Below are positions 59,273 through 64,000 of a stretch of 64,000 bases of DNA, piece after piece. The first letter of the stretch is position 1. Every line of letters begins with the position of its first letter. A model generated the notes under the pieces. The model was not told where the DNA came from. It saw only the letters and a program-made list of their open reading frames with translations, and searched no databases. Origin of the DNA: Halobacteriales archaeon QS_4_66_20 (GTDB taxonomy: Archaea; Halobacteriota; Halobacteria; Halobacteriales; Haloarculaceae); contig PXRK01000067.1 of NCBI GenBank assembly GCA_003021015.1, positions 1 to 64,000 of the forward strand, given 5' to 3'. A program made the translations under genes and the position numbers.

Positions 59273-59380
59273 TAGTGATTGTTGTGACTCGTTACCTCGG
59301 GTATTCGCCAGACGCCAGTTTCGGGCCGTGAAACCGCCGCTACTGCGATGTAGTGCCGAACATACTCACAACAATCACTA
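59273..59380. mobile_element. MITE-like element, type A
   Basis: A 108-bp element with ends TAGTGATTGTTGTGA / TCACAACAATCACTA. It is flanked by TGA at 59270-59272 and TGA at 59381-59383. It lies between phnE and the Nudix gene, in a gap that holds no gene. Confidence 0.88.
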
Positions 59381-59465
59381 TGAATCACCGAAAGCGAATC
59401 CTTCCATAATCAATTCACAGTAACACAGCCACAACAACTACTAACACCCACAGAAAAGCGAGTAC

Positions 59466-60047
59466 ATGGACCTGCTGGCGCTGTTAGACGAACTCCGGAT
59501 CATCGGCCAAAACGGCAAAAAGTACGCCGATGACCCCTACGACGAGGAGCGGTACGAGCGGATCCTCGAACTCACCGCCGAGTGGTACGGCCACGCCCTC
59601 GACCTGCCGCCGGCGGAGGTCCGCGACCGGTTCGCCGAGGAACTCGGCCACGTCACACCGAAGCTCGGCGGCGATGCCGCCGTCTTCGACGACGAGGGCC
59701 GCCTGCTCGTCCAGCGGAGAGCCGATGACGGGACGTGGGGGCTTCCGGGCGGCTTCGTCAATCCCAACGAATCCCCCCGCGAGACTGCAGTCAGGGAGAC
59801 CCGCGAGGAGACCGGGCTGGTCGTCGAGCCCGAGGAGCTGATCGGCGTCTACACCCGCAAACCCGGCGAGTGCGGCCCGCACTCGCTCGTCGTCCACGTG
59901 TATCGCTGCACCAGGGTCCGCGGAGAACTCGAGACATCACCGGAGACGGAGGCAGTCGAGTACCGCCCTGTGGCTGCGGTCGACGACTGGCACCGGAACC
60001 ACGGGTCTATGGCGCGGGACGCGGTCGAGCACCGGGCGGATCGCTGA
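59466..60047 (+). CDS. Nudix hydrolase with N-terminal extra domain
   Basis: A 193-residue protein. The N-terminal 60 residues (LLALLDELRIIGQNGKKYADDPYDEERYERILELTAEWYG) match the Nudix_hydro_N helical domain. The Nudix box is GGFVNPNESPRETAVRETREETGLVV (about 96-121), matching GX5EX7REUXEEXGU. Likely hydrolyses an ADP-linked or nucleoside diphosphate substrate. The stop TGA at 60045-60047 is the flank of a MITE remnant. Confidence 0.93.
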   Translation: MDLLALLDELRIIGQNGKKYADDPYDEERYERILELTAEWYGHALDLPPAEVRDRFAEELGHVTPKLGGDAAVFDDEGRLLVQRRADDGTWGLPGGFVNPNESPRETAVRETREETGLVVEPEELIGVYTRKPGECGPHSLVVHVYRCTRVRGELETSPETEAVEYRPVAAVDDWHRNHGSMARDAVEHRADR

Positions 60048-60142
60048 TAGTGATTGTTGCGAGTCTTTACCGCTGAAACGTCCGTTCCGCTACGCCGTGC
60101 CTGCGCCGGACACTGGACGGAGTCACGTCTGGCTGTATCTCA
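60048..60142. repeat. Chimeric MITE remnant
   Basis: TAGTGATTGTTGCGAGTCTTTACC is a type A left end; the interior is foreign, and the right side ends GAGTCACGTCTGGCTGTAT, which recalls a type D end. It follows immediately on the Nudix stop. Confidence 0.5.
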
Positions 60143-60168
60143 GCCTCCCGGAGTCCACCTAACACCGC

Positions 60169-60588
60169 TCACCCGTCGCCGAGCCACGGCGTCTCATCGC
60201 CTTGGCCGCTGGTCTTGTAGGTGCCCTGGGCAGTGGCGACCGGGTCCCCGTCCTCGTTTGCGACGTCGACCTGCACCATCGAGAGGCTGGAGCCGTGCCT
60301 GATCACGTCGGCGGTCGCGTACAGGTCCGACGTCGCCGGCGCGAGGTAGTCCATCCGCATGTCGACGGTCGGCGAGACGTCCATCGACAGCGAGATGACC
60401 GCCGCGCCGCCGGCGGTGTCGGCCAGCGCGTACGTCACGCCGCCGTGCATGACCTCCCCGTGCTCGTTCGAGCGCAGCGACTCGTCGTAGCCGAGACGGG
60501 CCTCTGCGTGGCCGTCGCTCGCTTCCGTCACCTCGATCCCGAGCAGTTCGACGAACGGCGTCCGGTTGAACAGGTCGACGATGTCCAT
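60169..60588 (-). CDS. PaaI-type hotdog-fold thioesterase
   Basis: A protein of 139 residues from the ATG at 60588. Hotdog fold: FVELLGIEVTEASDGHAEARL, then EHGEVMHGGVTYALADTAGG (about 43-62), the HGG motif and Asp of PaaI-like thioesterases, and VDMRMDYLAPA. It hydrolyses a medium acyl-CoA or aryl-CoA. The downstream neighbour is a thiolase, so the two may share fatty acid or aromatic acyl-CoA turnover; they are separated by 102 bp. Confidence 0.9.
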   Translation of the reverse strand: MDIVDLFNRTPFVELLGIEVTEASDGHAEARLGYDESLRSNEHGEVMHGGVTYALADTAGGAAVISLSMDVSPTVDMRMDYLAPATSDLYATADVIRHGSSLSMVQVDVANEDGDPVATAQGTYKTSGQGDETPWLGDG

Positions 60589-60690
60589 GCACCGGGCAGG
60601 GGACACAGCGACAAAAAGCTCAAGGAACGGGCACCAACGGGCCGGGCGTGGATCCGGCGTCCCCGCTCGATGGAGCGGTCGGACTGGCGG

Positions 60691-61830
60691 TCAGGGCAGG
60701 TGGAGTTCGATGGCCGCGCCCTGACCGAAGCCGACGCACTCGGTCGCGAGGCCGAGGTCGGCGCCGCGGCGGTTCATCTCGTGGGCGAGTGTCACGGGCA
60801 GGCGCGCGCCGCTTGCGCCCAGCGGGTGGCCGAGCGCGATGGCGCCGCCGTTGACGTTGAAGATGTCGTCGTCGAAGCCGAGTTCGCGCTGGGAGTACAG
60901 CGCCTGGCTGGCGAACGCCTCGTTCAGTTCGACGAGGTCGTAGTCGTCGAGTTCGCGGTCGGTCCGCTCCACGAGGCCGCGGGTCGCGGGCACGGGGCCG
61001 ATCCCCATGACTGTCGGGTCGACGCCCTCGACGTTGTGGTTGCCGACCTCGGCCAGCACGTCGAAGCCGTGGTCGTCGGCAAACTCGCGGCTGGTGAGCA
61101 GCAGGCCCGAGGCGCCGTCGGAGATCTGGGAGGCGTTGCCGGGCGTCACGGTGCCGTCGGATTTGAACACGGTGGGGAGCTGTGACAGTTTCTCCAGCGA
61201 GGTGTCGTAGCGGATCCCCTCGTCTTTCTCGACGACGCCGTCGTCGGTTTCGATCGGGACGATCTCCTCGGCGAAGTGACCCGCATCGGTGGCTTCGGCG
61301 GCGCGGTCGTGGCTCCGGAGCGCGTACTCGTCCTGTTCCTCGCGGGAGACGCCGTGGGTGTCGGCGACCTTCTCGGCGGTCATCCCCATCTGGAGGTGGG
61401 CGATGTTGTAGTGGTCGTTCAGCCGCGAGTGGACGTTGTGAGTGTTCTCCCCCATCGGAACACGGCTCATCGACTCCATACCGCCGGCGATGAGGCAGTC
61501 GCGCTGGCCGGCGGCGATGGCGTCGGCAGCGCGCATCACGGCCTCCGCCGAGGAGGCACACCAGCGGTTGATCGTCGTCGCCGGCGTCTCCTCGCCCAGC
61601 TCTGACAGCAAGGCGATGACGCGGGCGACGTTGTTGCCCTGCTCGCCGCGCTGCTGGGCGCAGCCCCACAGCAGGTCGTCGACGTCCGCACCCGTGAGCC
61701 CGGTCCGGTCGAGCATCTCGTCGATCAGCGGGATCGAGAGATCCTCGCTTCGCACGTCGGCGAAGACGCTGTCCTCTTTGCCCTGTGGCGACCGCACTGC
61801 CTCAACGATGACTGGCGTGTTCGGTGTCAT
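60691..61830 (-). CDS. Acetyl-CoA C-acyltransferase (thiolase)
   Basis: A 379-residue thiolase. N-terminal nucleophile [18 protein letters not shown] (Cys near residue 90), [19 protein letters not shown] (His) and the C-terminal catalytic region [17 protein letters not shown] (Cys). It performs thiolytic cleavage of beta-ketoacyl-CoA or acetoacetyl-CoA synthesis. Normal size for the family (AtoB/FadA). Confidence 0.95.
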   Translation of the reverse strand: MTPNTPVIVEAVRSPQGKEDSVFADVRSEDLSIPLIDEMLDRTGLTGADVDDLLWGCAQQRGEQGNNVARVIALLSELGEETPATTINRWCASSAEAVMRAADAIAAGQRDCLIAGGMESMSRVPMGENTHNVHSRLNDHYNIAHLQMGMTAEKVADTHGVSREEQDEYALRSHDRAAEATDAGHFAEEIVPIETDDGVVEKDEGIRYDTSLEKLSQLPTVFKSDGTVTPGNASQISDGASGLLLTSREFADDHGFDVLAEVGNHNVEGVDPTVMGIGPVPATRGLVERTDRELDDYDLVELNEAFASQALYSQRELGFDDDIFNVNGGAIALGHPLGASGARLPVTLAHEMNRRGADLGLATECVGFGQGAAIELHLP

Positions 61831-61861
61831 TACACCCTATTCGCCGCTGCTCCTGTTAAAG

Positions 61862-61917
61862 CCAGTGAAACCACCGTTTTTGCGACCCGATGCTGAAAAC
61901 ACTCACGCACGACCGTA
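61862..61917. repeat. MITE right-end fragment
   Basis: CCAGTGAAACCACCGTTTTT (type A interior) and then ACTCACGCACGACCGTA, followed by TCA at 61918-61920. It lies between the thiolase start and the phosphoesterase stop. Confidence 0.5.
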
Positions 61918-61973
61918 TCAGGTGAGGATTCCCCCGGCGAGCGGCGCGGTGAGGCGCGCCGCAGCACGCGGCG

Positions 61974-62666
61974 CTACAGCTGCTGGCGGAACTCGCCCAG
62001 CGGCGGGAACCACAACGTCTCGTCGTCGGCCTCGTCGCGCACGGCAGGCGCGAGCGCGTCGGCGTCCCGGACCAGCGGGGACATGAAATCCGCGGCGCCC
62101 ATCCTGTTGACTTCGACGCCGGCGAGCAGGCGGTTGAACGCCGGGAGCATCACCAGGTCGGCGCCGTCGTGGACGCCGTTGCCGGCGAGATAGCAGGGGT
62201 GGCGCTGCCCCTCGATGTCGATCGTCGGGTGGTCGTGGCCGACGACATACCGGTCGGCGTCCGCCTCGGGGGTGACGTGGCCGTGACAGATCACCGTGTC
62301 GCCGACGCGGTACTCCGGGGTCGTCGGCCCGTTCCAGACGACGTCGAGCATCGTGTCGTGGTTGCCGGGCGTGACGACGATCCGCGCCCCGGCGTCGCGC
62401 GCGACCGCCCGCAGACCGGAGAGCGTGTCCTCGACCAGGACGGGGACGGTGTCGAACGAGTGCAGCAGGTCGCCCGCGACGACGACCTCGGCCGGGTCGA
62501 AGCGGGCACACAACGCCTCGAAGCGCTCGACCATGTCCTCGCCCTCGCCGACCGGCAGATCGACGGTCGAGGCCGCGCCGCGGCCGACGTGGAGATCCGC
62601 CAGGATCAGTGTGTCGTCGAGCATGGCCGCACGGTCGCGCAGTCGCAAGTCCGCGAGCGCCTCCAT
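61974..62666 (-). CDS. Calcineurin-like metallophosphoesterase
   Basis: A protein of 230 residues from the ATG at 62666. Metal ligands: ILADLHVGRG (about 21-30), VVVAGDLLHSF, VTPGNHDTM, ICHGHVTPEADADRYVVGHDHP. This matches a SbcD/Mre11-like small phosphoesterase of the archaeal TIGR00024 type, often next to a helicase (Lhr). No helicase is adjacent here. The substrate is unknown. The upstream neighbour is the divergent M20 gene. Confidence 0.9.
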   Translation of the reverse strand: MEALADLRLRDRAAMLDDTLILADLHVGRGAASTVDLPVGEGEDMVERFEALCARFDPAEVVVAGDLLHSFDTVPVLVEDTLSGLRAVARDAGARIVVTPGNHDTMLDVVWNGPTTPEYRVGDTVICHGHVTPEADADRYVVGHDHPTIDIEGQRHPCYLAGNGVHDGADLVMLPAFNRLLAGVEVNRMGAADFMSPLVRDADALAPAVRDEADDETLWFPPLGEFRQQL

Positions 62667-62790
62667 ACCGGTGCCTCGGGGCGGACGGCCAAAGGGCTGC
62701 CGACAGCGCGGCCGCGCCGCCCGTTGTGACCGGACTCGCGTGCGTGCCAGAAACGGGGGAGTTTTGCCCCTCGCACCGTTCGGGGTAGCC

Positions 62791-64000
62791 ATGGACGCTA
62801 CCCACTACGAAGACTGGCTGCGGTCGCTGCGGCGGGAGTTCCACCAGCGACCCGAACCCGCCTGGCGGGAGTTCTGGACGACCGCGCGGATCGTCGAGGA
62901 ACTGGAGGCGCTCGGGGTCGACGACATCGCCGTCGGGCCCGAGATCCTCGTCGGCGAGGACCGCCTGGGCCTGCCAGAGGACGGGGAGTTCGAGGAGTGG
63001 CTCGACCGTGCCCGGGACCTGGGCGTCGACGAGGACCTTCTCGATCGGTTGGCGGGCGGCTACACCGGCGCGATCGCCACTGTCGAACGCGGCGAGGGGC
63101 CGACGATCGCACTCCGCGTCGACATCGACGGCCTCCCGCGCGCGGAGGCGACCGACGAGAGCCACGTCCCCGTCGCCGAAGGGTTCGAGTCGCAAAACGA
63201 TGGTCACATGCACGCCTGCGGCCACGACGCCCACATCACGTTCGGGCTGGGTGTCATCAGAGCGATCCAGGACAGCGACTTCGCGGGGACGCTGAAAGTG
63301 CTCTTCCAGCCCGCCGAGGAGGTCGTCGGCGGCGCGAAGGCGGTGGCGACCAGCGGCCACCTCGACGACGTCGACGCGCTGCTGGCGGTGCACGTTGGCC
63401 TCGATCACCCGACGGGCGAGGTCGTGGCGGGCGTCGACGGGTTCCTCGCGGTGTCGCACGTCGACGCCCGGTTCTCGGGCGAGGCGGCCCACGCCGGCGG
63501 GAAACCCAGCGCCGGGCGCAACGCTGTCCAGGCGATGGCGACCGCGATCCAGAACCTCTATGCGATCCCGCGCCACGAGGACGGCGCGACGCGGATCAAC
63601 GCCGGCCGCGTCGGCGGCGGCAACGCCTCGAACATCATCGCCGAGGACGCGTTCATCGTCGGCGAAGTCCGCGGCGAAACGACGGAACTGAAAGAGTACA
63701 TGAAGGAGGAGGCCCACCGGGTCATCCGCAACGCCGCCGAGATGCACGACTGCGAGATCGAGATCTCGGGCGGGAGCGAGGCACCGAGCGCGGAGAGCGA
63801 CGAGGCGGTCGTCGAGCACGTCGCACGCGTCGCCAGCGACAACGACCGCGTGACGTCGCTGCTCCGCCGGGACGACCTGGGCGGCAGCGAGGACGCCACC
63901 TACCTGATGCGGCGGGTCCAGGAGCGCGGCGGGGTCGCCGGCTACGTCGCGGTCGGGACCGACCACCCCGGCGGCCACCACACCGCGACGTTCGACGTCG
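62791..64000 (+). CDS. M20-family amidohydrolase (AbgB-like), truncated by window edge
   Basis: An ATG at 62791 opens a frame to the window end without a stop. About 403 residues are seen. Zinc-dependent M20D peptidase/amidohydrolase: LRVDIDGLPRAE, MHACGHDAHITFGLGV (about 141-156), LFQPAEEVVGGAKA and HAGGKPSAGRNAVQAMATA. It probably hydrolyses N-acyl amino acids or p-aminobenzoyl-glutamate. The C-terminus lies outside the window. Confidence 0.9.
   Translation, partial: MDATHYEDWLRSLRREFHQRPEPAWREFWTTARIVEELEALGVDDIAVGPEILVGEDRLGLPEDGEFEEWLDRARDLGVDEDLLDRLAGGYTGAIATVERGEGPTIALRVDIDGLPRAEATDESHVPVAEGFESQNDGHMHACGHDAHITFGLGVIRAIQDSDFAGTLKVLFQPAEEVVGGAKAVATSGHLDDVDALLAVHVGLDHPTGEVVAGVDGFLAVSHVDARFSGEAAHAGGKPSAGRNAVQAMATAIQNLYAIPRHEDGATRINAGRVGGGNASNIIAEDAFIVGEVRGETTELKEYMKEEAHRVIRNAAEMHDCEIEISGGSEAPSAESDEAVVEHVARVASDNDRVTSLLRRDDLGGSEDATYLMRRVQERGGVAGYVAVGTDHPGGHHTATFDV

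Noticed and set aside
61918-63981. 687-codon minus-strand open frame over the phosphoesterase and M20 genes
   Set aside because: Shadow frame in high-GC DNA; both real genes have clear active-site motifs in other frames.

Overview
The window is chromosomal-type DNA from a haloarchaeon (class Halobacteria). Supporting signs are high GC, strongly acidic proteins, many leaderless starts with a TATA-like box about 27 nt upstream, Tat-type lipoprotein signals, and archaeal or haloarchaeal families (TrmY, FAU-1, archaeal type II GAPDH, DUF99, amphi-Trp, UbiA, SPFH). There are no rRNA genes, CRISPR arrays or intact transposases. I see one tRNA gene, tRNA-Lys(CTT).

Layout. 0.4-12.9 kb holds housekeeping genes: PRC-barrel, a Rossmann-DHH protein, tRNA-Lys with a duplicated 3' end, UbiA, GuaB, FKBP, MutL, DUF99 and type II GAPDH. 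12.9-19.9 kb is a peptide/nickel-type ABC transporter on the minus strand, with a fused double ATPase that carries an unusual insertion. 20-32.7 kb is mixed: SPFH protein, small winged-helix proteins, TRAM protein, an endosialidase-chaperone-like protein, an Nmad3-like protein, CBS/CNNM protein, kynureninase, cold-shock protein, citrate synthase, aldo/keto reductase. 33-40.3 kb has TenA, a frame-damaged isoaspartyl methyltransferase, a CopZ-like protein, a cohesin-like surface protein, and an apparent envelope or glycolipid cluster. 40.3-49.2 kb has amphi-Trp protein, hydrolase, TrmY, FAU-1, CysS, a VOC protein, a low-GC patch with a broken two-gene unit, and a PQQ-type sugar dehydrogenase.

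49.3-59.2 kb is a complete C-P lyase locus. phnG-H-I-J-K-L-M plus a TIM-barrel gene form one tightly overlapping minus-strand operon, and phnD-C-E is divergent. The transporter would import phosphonate, PhnGHIL would load it on ATP ribose, PhnM would remove pyrophosphate and PhnJ would break the C-P bond. No phnP or phnN is present in the window. The TIM-barrel gene, coupled by a 4-base overlap to phnM, is the candidate for the next unassigned step. The last 5 kb holds Nudix, thioesterase, thiolase, phosphoesterase and a truncated M20 amidohydrolase.

The most unusual signal lies between the genes. A set of short inverted-repeat elements (MITE-like: about 108, 80 and 37 bp, plus fragments) with related ends is scattered over the window. 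Most full copies are flanked by a 3-bp TGA or TCA duplication. In eight cases the flanking triplet is exactly the TGA stop codon of a neighbouring gene. One copy is nested inside another just upstream of citrate synthase, two copies are identical, and several are chimeric.
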